Assembly (NCBI RefSeq): GCF_004295345.1
Contig: NZ_CP036200.1
Coordinates: 1 to 64,000 of the forward strand
Direction: 5' to 3'
Source of the DNA: Shewanella maritima
GTDB lineage: Bacteria; Pseudomonadota; Gammaproteobacteria; Enterobacterales; Shewanellaceae
DNA: 64,000 bases
The first letter of the stretch is position 1. Each line of letters begins with the position of its first letter. This document shows, piece by piece, positions 53,118 through 62,636 of this stretch. Made by a program: the position numbers and the translations under genes. The notes under the pieces were generated by a model. It was given only the letters and a program-made list of their open reading frames with translations, ran no database searches and was not told the origin of the DNA.

Positions 53118-54236
53118 CTATGCGTAGGCTTTAAACGGTAAGACGTTGGATTGTTCGACAACTGGCATTTGATACCAATCTGGTACAGATAAAGGTTTTA
53201 TTTCGATAGGATCTGAACGTTTCAATGTTGGACACATGCGAGAAACATCAAATTGCTGCCCAATATCGATACCGATCGCTTTTAATCGAGATTTATGCTC
53301 ATAAAACTGGCTTTCAGATAGCATTTCACGCAAATCAGAGCCATGCTGCCATAACGTAAAATAATTCATCGTTGTATTGGCTTGCCTTAACGTCTTAACA
53401 GCTCCTGCAGCAAGTAATTGATGAGCTATAGACTGATGTTCGTCGTGGCTGATTTGTATAGTATTCATGGCTGTCTCGATGTCTTTTAGATGTGGATAGA
53501 AGTCAGATTCAGTTACACGGCCGTATAGGTGTAAGTTGTGTCGTTTCAATAGTTTCTGGCGTAAGACGTGTTCTTCTCGCACAACACCAAGTTCTTCGCA
53601 GTAGTCAATTAGCTTTTCGATGTAAGTAAGCTGGCCGCTTGATACGTTATGTTTTTTACGCTGGTCTTTTCGTAGATGAGTCTCTAGTTCAAAAGCTTTG
53701 TTGTAGAGCTTGGTTACTGCCCACTCAGAGCCTTCTCCCCAGTAGCAGCTGTGTCCATTAGGATAAAGTTTAGGCTTGCGCCCTCGCCCAATTTGCATTG
53801 AGGAAAGACCACGGATAAAAGAGCGTTCTCTACCCTTGCCTACTTCATGATTTACCGTCCAGTCGATGCTAGTGATTTCGGCACCATTACCAAATAGCTC
53901 AAGCTTTTCAGTTCTGGTCGACTTACGAAAACCGACACGGGTATTTTTGGTGAACGGAGGTAAGTTATGTCTTGCTAGTACGCAGTTAAATATCGCTACA
54001 CACTCGTCCAAAGTCTGTAAACCAAACAGATTATCCATACGCTGCCAACGTGATGGATTACCCTCTACACGCACTCGTTGACCATCACAACGGATAGTCA
54101 ACTTGGTACTGTATGAACCTTCAAGGATTTTTTGATTAACAGATGGCGGTAAATGCTCACCTGTTTCTAATTCAACACGCTCAATCACATGCTTACCAAC
54201 CAGAGGCAAATTTGCATCTAGATGATCTTGTTGCAT
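53118..54236 (-). CDS. Rolling-circle replication initiator (satellite B)
   Basis: Same protein as at 49342-50460. Confidence 0.87.
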   Translation of the reverse strand: MQQDHLDANLPLVGKHVIERVELETGEHLPPSVNQKILEGSYSTKLTIRCDGQRVRVEGNPSRWQRMDNLFGLQTLDECVAIFNCVLARHNLPPFTKNTRVGFRKSTRTEKLELFGNGAEITSIDWTVNHEVGKGRERSFIRGLSSMQIGRGRKPKLYPNGHSCYWGEGSEWAVTKLYNKAFELETHLRKDQRKKHNVSSGQLTYIEKLIDYCEELGVVREEHVLRQKLLKRHNLHLYGRVTESDFYPHLKDIETAMNTIQISHDEHQSIAHQLLAAGAVKTLRQANTTMNYFTLWQHGSDLREMLSESQFYEHKSRLKAIGIDIGQQFDVSRMCPTLKRSDPIEIKPLSVPDWYQMPVVEQSNVLPFKAYA

Positions 54237-54293
54237 GAATAAACGGTCGATGAAAAACAAGTGATAAAAACCCTGTCAAGTTATTAGGCTTAC

Positions 54294-54323
54294 ATTTTTG
54301 TATATGTACACATACATAAAAAT
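54294..54323. promoter_or_regulatory. Operator-like palindrome (satellite B)
   Basis: Same sequence as at 50518-50547. Confidence 0.6.
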
Positions 54324-54384
54324 ATGGCTTGATACTAACTGATATAAAAATGGGTGTAAACTTAAATTTAAATAAGGGTTTTAT

Positions 54385-54765
54385 ATGAGCGACTTAAACA
54401 TGAGTATTGGTAGCGTACTAAAAGATAAACGACTTGCATTAGGTATTAAGCAAGAAGATATTGCCGAACAGCTCGGTGTAACTGTACAAACGGTCAGCAA
54501 GTGGGAAAGAGACGTAACTGAGCCTAAAGCTAGCCAAGTATTCTCATTGTCTAAGATTTTGCGCTTATCAGAGAAAAGTATCTGTAAGGGTGAAACCTCT
54601 AGTGTTAGTGATAACCCTATGGATTTCATGATGAAGTTCGGAAAAGTAATTCACCATCTAAATGACACAGCTTTGATGGTGACGTTATACGATCACATCG
54701 AAGATGAAGAATCATTTTACGAAGATTTGGTAAAGCAATCTGATTTACCAAAGGAAGCTTTTTAA
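54385..54765 (+). CDS. XRE-family repressor (satellite B)
   Basis: Same protein as at 50609-50989. Confidence 0.85.
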   Translation: MSDLNMSIGSVLKDKRLALGIKQEDIAEQLGVTVQTVSKWERDVTEPKASQVFSLSKILRLSEKSICKGETSSVSDNPMDFMMKFGKVIHHLNDTALMVTLYDHIEDEESFYEDLVKQSDLPKEAF

Positions 54766-54843
54766 GCGCAGTTATTCCGGAATTCCGGAGTTAGTTCGGG
54801 TGTAACAGGAACCCGAACACTTTAATCAAATTAAGGAAGATTA

Positions 54844-55347
54844 ATGGATAGTGCGATTTACACTTTAATAGGTGTTGCAATAGGTGCTGCTGCAGGTCTA
54901 GCTGGTTCAATTATCACATCAAAAAATACATACAAAATTGAAACAGCGAAGATGAAAGCTAACCATCGAGCAGAAATTATTAAAGATGTACAAATTACAG
55001 CTCATGATTACTTTACTTCAATCAAATTATTATTATTGGAAATATATACAGGTGTTGAGAATAAGACTCTTGTTGATGAGGCTGGAGAGCCTAGCTTAGT
55101 CACCTTAGAGGATAAAGTAAAAAGTATTGAAGATTATCAAGTTGTTATGCATAGGAAGGTTTCACAGTTAAAATCAATTGGCTTAAAAGAGCTAGCTGCC
55201 AAAGCTTCTAAATGTGTTGAGCCGATGGAGTCTTTCGTATCAAAACCTGATTTTACTAAAATAATGAACACAATAGCGACAATTAATACTCTAGAAGACG
55301 AGTTTATTGATTCCATCGCAAATGAATATATAAAGTTAAAGCTGTAA
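54844..55347 (+). CDS. Membrane-anchored unknown protein (satellite B)
   Basis: Same protein as at 51068-51571. Confidence 0.65.
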   Translation: MDSAIYTLIGVAIGAAAGLAGSIITSKNTYKIETAKMKANHRAEIIKDVQITAHDYFTSIKLLLLEIYTGVENKTLVDEAGEPSLVTLEDKVKSIEDYQVVMHRKVSQLKSIGLKELAAKASKCVEPMESFVSKPDFTKIMNTIATINTLEDEFIDSIANEYIKLKL

Positions 55348-55375
55348 CGCTTCTTTAAAACTCCCAAAATGGGAG

Positions 55376-55408
55376 TAGAGTCCAGTGTTATAGTGTCTGG
55401 ACTCTTTG
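55376..55408 (+). terminator. Terminator after the 167-residue gene (satellite B)
   Basis: Same hairpin as at 51600-51632. Confidence 0.78.
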
Positions 55409-55525
55409 ATAAAAATCGCGGGAAACCGCGGTAAAGTTCGAGTGTCACTAGAACTCGAACCGCTTCGCGGCATAATCCCCTGCTCATTCACTCCAGCGCT
55501 TAAGGCGCTTTCGTTCTCTACGCAT

Positions 55526-55806
55526 CGTTAAAAAGTACCAAGAATGGTACAAAAGTGCAGTATTACAACACTCGCACTTAAGGTTTGACCTGCGAGTATC
55601 AATCAGCCCCCTCACGGGGCTGCCTGATACCCATCCGGCCAAAGCACAGAGCTATGACGTGAAACTTTGAAAGTTGTAAACAACAATCAGACATTAGAAA
55701 CATGCAAAGGCGACAAAAGCTGCTTGGCAGGGAGAAAAGCTCGCAGCAAAAAGCGCTGCTATTAAGGCTTAGCATTAAGGGACAAGTCCCTTAATAATCC
55801 CGATTA
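55526..55806. other. Putative rolling-circle origin region (satellite B)
   Basis: Same sequence as at 51750-52030. Confidence 0.65.
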
Positions 55807-55968
55807 ATGATGACCGGGTACGGTGAAGTTGGCTTGCAAGTTAAGCGGACGATCCGTAAAGCTTTGATTGGTTGTGTACAAACATTCAAAAGTGATAGCA
55901 AAAATCTATTACCGGCTTGGCGTTCTGCTAGCAATCGATGCTTGCCAGGTTAACTTTCTGATAGCAGA

Positions 55969-56064
55969 ACTTCGTACAATACAGATTATATAAAAAAGCC
56001 CGATGGGCTTTTGTATTGTCCCATCGAGCTTATATACATAATGCTGAACCACATTGTACGTAGT
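55969..56064. other. Folded attP at the right end of the array
   Basis: As at 52193-52288, but the last XerC arm is TTGTACGTAGT (56054-56064). By the IMEX model this arm predates the arrival of satellite B. Confidence 0.72.
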
Positions 56065-56093
56065 CACATGTGAGAAGTGTGGTGTTGCCTTTA
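56054..56093. repeat. Remnant resembling the left end of a satellite
   Basis: After the XerC arm, bases 56070-56092 (TGTGAGAAGTGTGGTGTTGC and CTT) repeat the first ~40 bp of satellite B with a few changes, then homology stops. It may be the stump of an older, deleted element. Confidence 0.6.
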
Positions 56094-56373
56094 GTCTTTG
56101 ATACGCGCTTAGACTGTTGCTGTTATCTTTTGAGTTTTGGGCTAAGTGTGCGTTATTTTTTGCGCGTCGCTACGTGCATGCTTTTAAAGTTTGTGGGTAA
56201 AGTTACCCAAGCATTAAATCTCGTTTGCGTTTAGTTTTCTGTAAATCTCTGTAATTGTTTACTTGTTTCCGACGTTTGCCTGCTTGGGTTTATCCATGGT
56301 GCGTTTAGCAATTATAGCTACACATCAGATGACCAATTGCCAGAAAACATATCACGGTGTCGCATTAGCAAAC
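56094..56373. other. Host intergenic DNA right of the array, no gene seen
   Basis: No open frame or RNA gene recognised. A 20-bp stretch with TTTGCGCGTCGC near 56160 is unassigned. Confidence 0.5.
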
Positions 56374-56407
56374 AAAAATGCCAGTCATTGTTGTGACTGG
56401 CATTTTT
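56374..56407. terminator. Terminator after eda
   Basis: AAAAATGCCAGTCA (56374-56387) pairs with TGACTGGCATTTTT (56394-56407). T-tracts on both sides allow function in either direction. Confidence 0.9.
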
Positions 56408-56436
56408 AATTTTTAAGCAAGATTCAAACTGACATG

Positions 56437-57075
56437 CTAGATAGCTAACGCATCTTTACAAAGCTGAGTGATTCTATCCCAGTCTTTGTCTGCTACGGCA
56501 TCTGTCGGTGCAATCCAACTACCACCAATACAATCAACATTTTTTAGCGCTAAATAGTCTTTGTAGCTTGATTGACTGATGCCACCAGTTGGGCAAAAAC
56601 GAATACCTGATAATGGTCCGCCAAAAGATTTAAGTGCGTTAACACCACCTGAAGCTTCCGCTGGGAAAAACTTAAAGTGTGTGTAACCTAGCTCCATACC
56701 AACCATCACTTCAGAGATGCTAGCAACACCAGGGATCAAAGGCACGTTGCCTTGTTTAGCAGCCTTTAGCAGATCGACTGTTGCACCAGGCGTAATGATA
56801 AATTGCGAACCAGCTTCAACAGCCTGGTTTAACTGCGCTTCGTTCAAAACTGTACCAGCACCAACCAAGGCTTCAGGTACTTCTTTAGCGATTTTTGCAA
56901 TGGCCTCTAACGCGCATTCAGTACGGAGCGTGACTTCAAGCACTTTAATACCGCCGGCAACTAGTGCTTTTGCTAGCGGTACAGCATCTTCAAGGCGCTC
57001 AATTACCATAACTGGAACGACTGGACTCGTTTTAAATACATCTGCAGGCTGTAATGCCCAATTGTTACTTACCAT
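56437..57075 (-). CDS. eda: KDPG/KHG aldolase
   Basis: Cleaves 2-keto-3-deoxy-6-phosphogluconate to pyruvate and glyceraldehyde 3-phosphate, the last step of the Entner-Doudoroff pathway. 212 residues, TIM barrel. The Schiff-base lysine is K135 in HFKFFPAE. The catalytic Glu is E47 in VLEVTLRT, with R51. The phosphate-binding GAGTV and PGVAS loops are visible. It follows edd by 13 bp in the operon zwf-pgl-edd-eda. Confidence 0.97.
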   Translation of the reverse strand: MVSNNWALQPADVFKTSPVVPVMVIERLEDAVPLAKALVAGGIKVLEVTLRTECALEAIAKIAKEVPEALVGAGTVLNEAQLNQAVEAGSQFIITPGATVDLLKAAKQGNVPLIPGVASISEVMVGMELGYTHFKFFPAEASGGVNALKSFGGPLSGIRFCPTGGISQSSYKDYLALKNVDCIGGSWIAPTDAVADKDWDRITQLCKDALAI

Positions 57076-57088
57076 TGATCCGTGTTCC

Positions 57089-58918
57089 TTATGCTGTCAT
57101 TTCATCAATTGCGCTAGTGCTACGGGCACCGGTTTCTGGGCTACTTAAATTACTGCGTAGTGCGCCGAATAGCTCACGTCCCATGCCAAAACTGCGCTCA
57201 GTCAGATCAATTTCTTCTGCATTGCGCGCATTAAGTTCTGCCTCGTTAACCAATAAACTAAGTTCGCCAGTTAAAGCGTTTACACGGATTAAATCACCGT
57301 CTTGAACTTTAGCGATTAAACCGCCATCAATAGCTTCTGGGGTTAAGTGAATCGCTGCTGGTACTTTACCTGACGCGCCAGACATACGGCCATCAGTTAC
57401 CAGCGCAACCTTAAATCCTTTATCTTGCAGTGAGCCTAAATATGGCGTGAGTTTATGTAGCTCAGGCATGCCGTTAGCTTTAGGGCCTTGACCTTTAACG
57501 ACTACCACACAATCTCTATCTAATTTGCCTTGTTTGAACAGTTCGTCGAGCTGGTTTTGATCGTCAATAACAACTGCAGGCGCTTCAACAACGCGATTGG
57601 CTTCTTGCACAGCAGAAACCTTAATAACCGCCCTGCCCAAATTGCCCTTCATCAACTTCAAGCCACCGTTGCTTTGGAACGGCGTGTCTACGTGGGTTAA
57701 TACTTCTTTATCTAAGCTTTCCGTTGGGCCATCTACCCAAATGAGCTCACCGTCGATAAGTTTTGGTTCTTGGGTGTAGCGACGCAAACCTTGACCAGCC
57801 ACAGTAAGTACATCTTCGTGTAGCATGCCAGCATCAAGCAACTCTTTGATTAGCAACGCCATACCGCCAGCTGCATGGAAGTGGTTAATGTCTGCATGAC
57901 CATTAGGGTAAACACGTGCGAGTAAAGGCACAGCATCAGAAAGCTCTGAAAAGTCATCCCAATTGATGATGATGCCAGCAGCGCGCGCCGCAGCAACGAT
58001 ATGCATGGTTAAGTTTGTTGAGCCACCTGTTGCGAGTAGCGCAACAATGCCATTAACTACGGATTTCTCGTTGACGATCTCACCGATTGGCGCATATTGC
58101 GTGCCCATCGCTGTTAGACGGCAAACCTGTTTCGCTGCCATCTTATTTAATGCTTCACGTAGCGGATCGTCAGGATTAACGAATGAAGAGCCTGGCAACT
58201 GTAAGCCCATGACTTCTAGCATTAATTGGTTTGAGTTGGCCGTGCCGTAGAAGGTACAAGTGCCCGCACTGTGATAAGACTTAGACTCTGCATCAAGCAG
58301 TGCTTCACGCCCTACTTTACCCTGAGCAAATTGTTGGCGTATGCGTGCTTTTTCTTTATTCGGTATACCTGATTTCATTGGCCCAGCAGGCACAAACAAC
58401 ATAGGTAAGTGACCAAAGCTAAGTGCACCAATTAACAAGCCAGGAACGATTTTGTCGCAAATACCAAGGAGTAATGCACCGTCAAACATGTTATGAGACA
58501 AACCAACGGCTGTTGCCATCGCAATGACTTCGCGGCTAAGCAGGCTTAACTCCATACCAGGTTGGCCTTGGGTTACACCATCACACATTGCCGGTACACC
58601 GCCGGCAACCTGTGCCACACTCCCTACTTCAGCACATGCAGCTTTCAGTAGTTCAGGATATGTTTCGTAAGGCTGATGCGCCGACAACATATCGTTAAAA
58701 GCAGTCACAATACCAACATTGGCTTTGGTTAACTGACGTAGTGATTCCTTTTCTACTGGCTGACAGGCTGCAAAACCATGGGCTAAATTACCACAGCTTA
58801 ACGCGCTGCGATGAACGCCCTTGCCTTTAGCGTCTTGCAGAGCTTGCAAGTATGCAGCTCGTGTTTTTTGACTTCGCGCAATTATACGCTCTGTAACTGC
58901 TTGAACTACTGAGTTCAT
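57089..58918 (-). CDS. edd: 6-phosphogluconate dehydratase
   Basis: Iron-sulfur dehydratase of the IlvD/Edd family. Converts 6-phosphogluconate to KDPG. 609 residues, normal length. Cluster-ligand candidates are C154 ([10 protein letters not shown]) and C221 ([12 protein letters not shown]). The family motifs GGSTN and [16 protein letters not shown] are present. Third gene of the operon, 12 bp after pgl. Probably repressed by HexR through the operon promoter. Confidence 0.97.
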   Translation of the reverse strand: MNSVVQAVTERIIARSQKTRAAYLQALQDAKGKGVHRSALSCGNLAHGFAACQPVEKESLRQLTKANVGIVTAFNDMLSAHQPYETYPELLKAACAEVGSVAQVAGGVPAMCDGVTQGQPGMELSLLSREVIAMATAVGLSHNMFDGALLLGICDKIVPGLLIGALSFGHLPMLFVPAGPMKSGIPNKEKARIRQQFAQGKVGREALLDAESKSYHSAGTCTFYGTANSNQLMLEVMGLQLPGSSFVNPDDPLREALNKMAAKQVCRLTAMGTQYAPIGEIVNEKSVVNGIVALLATGGSTNLTMHIVAAARAAGIIINWDDFSELSDAVPLLARVYPNGHADINHFHAAGGMALLIKELLDAGMLHEDVLTVAGQGLRRYTQEPKLIDGELIWVDGPTESLDKEVLTHVDTPFQSNGGLKLMKGNLGRAVIKVSAVQEANRVVEAPAVVIDDQNQLDELFKQGKLDRDCVVVVKGQGPKANGMPELHKLTPYLGSLQDKGFKVALVTDGRMSGASGKVPAAIHLTPEAIDGGLIAKVQDGDLIRVNALTGELSLLVNEAELNARNAEEIDLTERSFGMGRELFGALRSNLSSPETGARSTSAIDEMTA

Positions 58919-58930
58919 TTTAATAACTCC

Positions 58931-59629
58931 TTATGCGCTATAGAACACATCTACAGGTGCTTTGCGTTGAGCAAGCACAGCTCTAATAGGCATTTCTTTA
59001 ACGTTCTCATTTAACAGCGCTTTTTTATAAACGGTTAGCTTAGCTTCGCCTACCAAATGCAGATAAATCTGTCGGCTTGCTAAGATTGCATCTTGTGTCA
59101 GGGTAATGCGTGGATGCGGTGCAGTCGTTGGATTAACAGCTGCACATAATTCTTTGCTAGTTAGCGCGTTGTCTAATTCTTTGCTACATGGGAACCATGA
59201 ACAAGTGTGGCCATCAGTACCCATGCCTAATACCACAACATCAAAAGGCCTTGGGAAGTTAGCTAATGACTCTGACGTCATAGCACAGCCTTGTTCTGGC
59301 GTAGCAAACATATTTTTTAAGCCGCGAAACTTGGCATTTGCTGCGCGGTTTTGTAATAGATTTTCACGTACCAGGCGTTCATTTGAGTCTTTTTCGTCAC
59401 TTTCAACCCAGCGCTCGTCAGCAAGGGTGATATACACTTCACTCCAATCAATCGCTTTTTTACTTAGCAGTTGAAAAAGCTTCAACGGTGTTGAGCCGCC
59501 AGAAACAATAAGACTTGCCTTACCACGACTATCAACCGCATCTTGAAGTTGACCAGCAATCTTATCTGCAAGTACAGATTCCAGTTCATTAGTCGAGTCA
59601 AATGACTTAAATACTGATTCTTTAATCAT
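58931..59629 (-). CDS. pgl: 6-phosphogluconolactonase (DevB type)
   Basis: Hydrolyses 6-phosphogluconolactone to 6-phosphogluconate. 232 residues from the ATG at 59629, chosen because AGGAAA lies 5 bases upstream. An upstream TTG at 59653 would overlap zwf by 13 bp. Family motifs: SGGSTP, ITLADERWV, GMGTDGHTCSWFP and PHPRITLT. Confidence 0.95.
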   Translation of the reverse strand: MIKESVFKSFDSTNELESVLADKIAGQLQDAVDSRGKASLIVSGGSTPLKLFQLLSKKAIDWSEVYITLADERWVESDEKDSNERLVRENLLQNRAANAKFRGLKNMFATPEQGCAMTSESLANFPRPFDVVVLGMGTDGHTCSWFPCSKELDNALTSKELCAAVNPTTAPHPRITLTQDAILASRQIYLHLVGEAKLTVYKKALLNENVKEMPIRAVLAQRKAPVDVFYSA

Positions 59630-59640
59630 TAGGTTTTCCT

Positions 59641-61110
59641 TTACTCGTCCCAAGAACGGCCGTCTTTAGTAATAAGTGCAACTGAGGCCACTGGCCCCCA
59701 CGTGCCTGCTGGGTAAGGTTTTGGCTTCTCGCCGCTGTTTTCCCATGCTTCAATAATTCCGTCGACCCAAGTCCACGCTTGCTCAACTTCGTCACGGCGA
59801 ACGAATAAGGCTTGGTTGCCGAGCATAGCTTCTAACAACAAACGCTCATAGGCATCAGCAATGCGCTCGTTTTTGAAAGTGTCGGTGAAACTTAAGTCGA
59901 GCTTGGTAGTTTGTAAGCGCGTTTGCTGCTCTAGCCCTGGCACCTTATTCATCATTTGAATTTCGACACCTTCGTGCGGCTGCAAGCGAATCGTAAGCTT
60001 ATTCGGTGGCAAGCTACGGTAGCTATTGCTATATAAGTTGTGCGGCGGATTCTTAAAGTGAACCACAATTTCAGAGCTCTTAAATGGCATACGCTTACCA
60101 CTACGTAAGTAGAATGGCACGCCAGCCCAGCGCCAGTTATCAATGTCTACGCGTAGTGCAACAAAGGTTTCAGTATCAGAGTTGGTATTGGCGCCCTCTT
60201 CTTCTAAATAACCTGGCACTGGTGAGCCTTTTAAATAACCTGATGAGTATTGGCCGCGAACTGTATTATCAAACACATTGGTTTGATTAATTGGGCGAAG
60301 CGACTTAAGCACTTTTACTTTTTCATCGCGAATGTTGTCTGCATTGAGGTTAACCGGCGGGTCCATAGCCACAAGGGTTAGTACTTGCAGTAAGTGGTTC
60401 TGGATCATATCGCGCATTTGCCCTGCGCCATCAAAATAACCCCAGCGCCCTTCAATGCCCACTTCTTCGGCAACACTGATCTGTACATGATCAATGGTGC
60501 GGTTATCCCATTTAGATGCGAATAATGAGTTAGCGAAACGCAGCGCAATCAGGTTTTGTACCGTTTCTTTACCTAAATAATGGTCAATACGGTAGACCTG
60601 ATTCTCGTTAAAGTACTCGGCGACCTGGTCGTTGATGACTTTAGAAGACTCTAGATCTGTACCAATCGGCTTTTCAAGCACAACGCGGGTATCTTCTTTA
60701 ATGAGGTCTTGTTGATGTAGGCAGCGACAAATGTCGCCAAAAATAGCTGGAGGAGTTGCGAAGTAGTTCACCATCACGCGTTTACTTGGTTCAAGTAACT
60801 CATGAAATGCGCTGTAGCCTTCTGGCTCGGTGAAATTTGTTCCTACATAATGGCAGCGGCCAAGAAAACGCTCAACAGTGTCATCACACAGTTCATCTTT
60901 AACGAAGGTATTTAATGCAGTAGTAACTAACTCATTGAATTGTTGTTCTGTAAACGCATCTTTGGCGACACCGATTACCTTGGTTTCTGAATCAAGTAGA
61001 TTCGCTTTGTCTAGTTGATATAAAGCGGGAAGTAACTTACGTCTTGCTAAGTCACCTTTAGTTCCAAATAGGACAAAGTCACATGCTTTTGCGCCTAATG
61101 ATTTACCCAT
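59641..61110 (-). CDS. zwf: Glucose-6-phosphate dehydrogenase
   Basis: Oxidises glucose 6-phosphate to 6-phosphogluconolactone with NAD(P)+. 489 residues. The cofactor site FGTKGDLARRKL is at 15-26, EKPIG at 146-150 and the substrate-binding RIDHYLGK at 174-181. First gene of the Entner-Doudoroff operon; a HexR-like palindrome lies upstream. Confidence 0.97.
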   Translation of the reverse strand: MGKSLGAKACDFVLFGTKGDLARRKLLPALYQLDKANLLDSETKVIGVAKDAFTEQQFNELVTTALNTFVKDELCDDTVERFLGRCHYVGTNFTEPEGYSAFHELLEPSKRVMVNYFATPPAIFGDICRCLHQQDLIKEDTRVVLEKPIGTDLESSKVINDQVAEYFNENQVYRIDHYLGKETVQNLIALRFANSLFASKWDNRTIDHVQISVAEEVGIEGRWGYFDGAGQMRDMIQNHLLQVLTLVAMDPPVNLNADNIRDEKVKVLKSLRPINQTNVFDNTVRGQYSSGYLKGSPVPGYLEEEGANTNSDTETFVALRVDIDNWRWAGVPFYLRSGKRMPFKSSEIVVHFKNPPHNLYSNSYRSLPPNKLTIRLQPHEGVEIQMMNKVPGLEQQTRLQTTKLDLSFTDTFKNERIADAYERLLLEAMLGNQALFVRRDEVEQAWTWVDGIIEAWENSGEKPKPYPAGTWGPVASVALITKDGRSWDE

Positions 61111-61178
61111 AGCTCCGAGCTCTCCATTTATTTTGTGCGTCTACATCTGTTAGTACATGGTGAATAAAAACGCTCTTT

Positions 61179-61196
61179 TGTTGTAATATAACAACA
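61179..61196 (-). promoter_or_regulatory. HexR-like operator upstream of zwf
   Basis: TGTTGTAATATAACAACA, symmetric at 14 of 18 positions and similar to the TGTAAT-type palindromes described for gammaproteobacterial HexR. Lies about 70 bp before the zwf start. Confidence 0.55.
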
Positions 61197-61460
61197 GAAC
61201 GTGACGAATGCACCTTTAATTTACTCTTATTCTATTGTTATGATTCTAGGCATATCATCTTATAATCTGATATGATTTTTAATTGAAACAATTTAATTCT
61301 GATGTTTTTTGATCGTTTTATAACGTGTAAATATCTTACGGGCAGCAAACATAGGTAAAAAAGCTACTTACTTTTGTCGTATTCCTAGCTACTCGTCCCC
61401 TTCTTTATACGTGGGGGAATTAAAAACAATAACAAACAACATCACCATTTTAGTGGATAC

Positions 61461-62321
61461 ATGCTTATGAATACCCTAGAAAAGGTCCAAAAAAGCCTGA
61501 CTCAATTCAGTAAATCAGAACGTAAAGTTGCTGAAGTGATCCTGGCATCCCCACAAACGGCAATTCATTCAAGTATTGCTACCCTGGCTAAAATGGCCGA
61601 TGTGAGTGAGCCTACTGTTAACCGATTCTGTCGCCGCCTTGACACTAAAGGTTTCCCTGATTTTAAGTTACATTTGGCCCAAAGTCTTGCTAATGGCACG
61701 CCGTATGTTAGCCGCCACGTTGAAGAAGATGACTCGCCAGATTCGTACACGACTAAAATCTTCGAATCTTCAATGGCTTCATTAGACACTGCTCGTCAAA
61801 GCTTAGATCCAGTTGCTATTAATAAAGCGGTGGATATTCTTACTCAAGCTAAAACCATTTCATTTTTCGGTTTAGGTGCATCGGCTTCTGTTGCTCATGA
61901 TGCACAAAACAAGTTCTTCCGTTTTAATGTACCCGTGATTTGTTTCGATGATGTGTTAATGCAACGCATGAGCTGCATTAACTGCAACGAGGGTGATGTT
62001 GTGGTGCTGATCTCACACACAGGTCGCACTAAATCATTAATCGAGATTGCACGTATTGCTCGTGAAAATGGTGCCGCTGTGATTGGCATTACCGCGCGTA
62101 ACTCTCCACTATCATTAGAATGTACCTTGCCCGTGACTATGGAAGTACCAGAGGACACTGAGCAGTACTTACCAATGACATCACGTCTAGCGCAACTTGT
62201 TACTGTCGATGTGTTAGCGACTGGTTTTACACTTCGCCGTGGCCCACGCTTTAGAGATAACTTGAAGCGAGTGAAAGAAGTGCTGAAAGAGTCGCGGGTA
62301 AACAAGGATCTAACGATTTAA
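61461..62321 (+). CDS. hexR: HexR, RpiR-family transcriptional regulator
   Basis: 286 residues; the ATG two codons downstream is an equal start candidate. The N-terminal RpiR HTH at about 1-77 includes SIATLAKMADVSEPTVNRFC. The C-terminal SIS sugar-isomerase-type domain (about 120-250) includes FFGLGASASVAHDA and VVLISHTGRTKSLIEIA and binds KDPG in known homologues. Represses or activates central carbon genes including zwf, edd, eda and pykA. Divergent from zwf. A terminator follows. Confidence 0.95.
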   Translation: MLMNTLEKVQKSLTQFSKSERKVAEVILASPQTAIHSSIATLAKMADVSEPTVNRFCRRLDTKGFPDFKLHLAQSLANGTPYVSRHVEEDDSPDSYTTKIFESSMASLDTARQSLDPVAINKAVDILTQAKTISFFGLGASASVAHDAQNKFFRFNVPVICFDDVLMQRMSCINCNEGDVVVLISHTGRTKSLIEIARIARENGAAVIGITARNSPLSLECTLPVTMEVPEDTEQYLPMTSRLAQLVTVDVLATGFTLRRGPRFRDNLKRVKEVLKESRVNKDLTI

Positions 62322-62433
62322 GCATCCAAAAGATGACGTTTTTGTAAGTGATTAATTATCAAACGAATTTGGTAATTTTATTTACAGATTGAATCAGGTT
62401 GGTGACAAGTTAAATTACTTAACAAACGCTCAA

Positions 62434-62467
62434 AGGCTGAACTATTATGATAGTTCAGCTTTTTTTA
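62434..62467 (+). terminator. Terminator after hexR
   Basis: GCTGAACTA (62436-62444) pairs with TAGTTCAGC (62451-62459) with a 6-base loop, followed by seven T. Confidence 0.9.
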
Positions 62468-62523
62468 TGTCAAAAACCTATAGTCTGTCACAAAAATTAA
62501 ACACCAATATGGTCTATTTTGAT

Positions 62524-62538
62524 TGTAACTTTACTACA
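62524..62538 (+). promoter_or_regulatory. HexR-like operator upstream of pykA
   Basis: TGTAACTTTACTACA, about 100 bp before the pykA start, with the TGTA...TACA ends typical of HexR sites. Confidence 0.5.
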
Positions 62539-62636
62539 TTTTTTACTTTAGTCTGTTAGAATGAATCCATCTTAGAAGTACCAAGTTAGCAGCTGTACTT
62601 TTAATTTAAATTTGATAATCATTAACGGAGTTTCTC

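Larger units (their letters stand above)
52278..56053 (-). mobile_element. RS1-like satellite B of filamentous phage
   Basis: 3776 bp, same layout as satellite A. The 53-bp size difference lies wholly in the variable cassette between the zinc-ribbon gene and the ssDNA-binding gene. Confidence 0.88.

Noticed and set aside
14500..56053. CRISPR array or satellite DNA as an explanation for the repetition
   Set aside because: Repeat units are 6.8 and 3.8 kb, coding, and phage-like; there are no short repeats with spacers.
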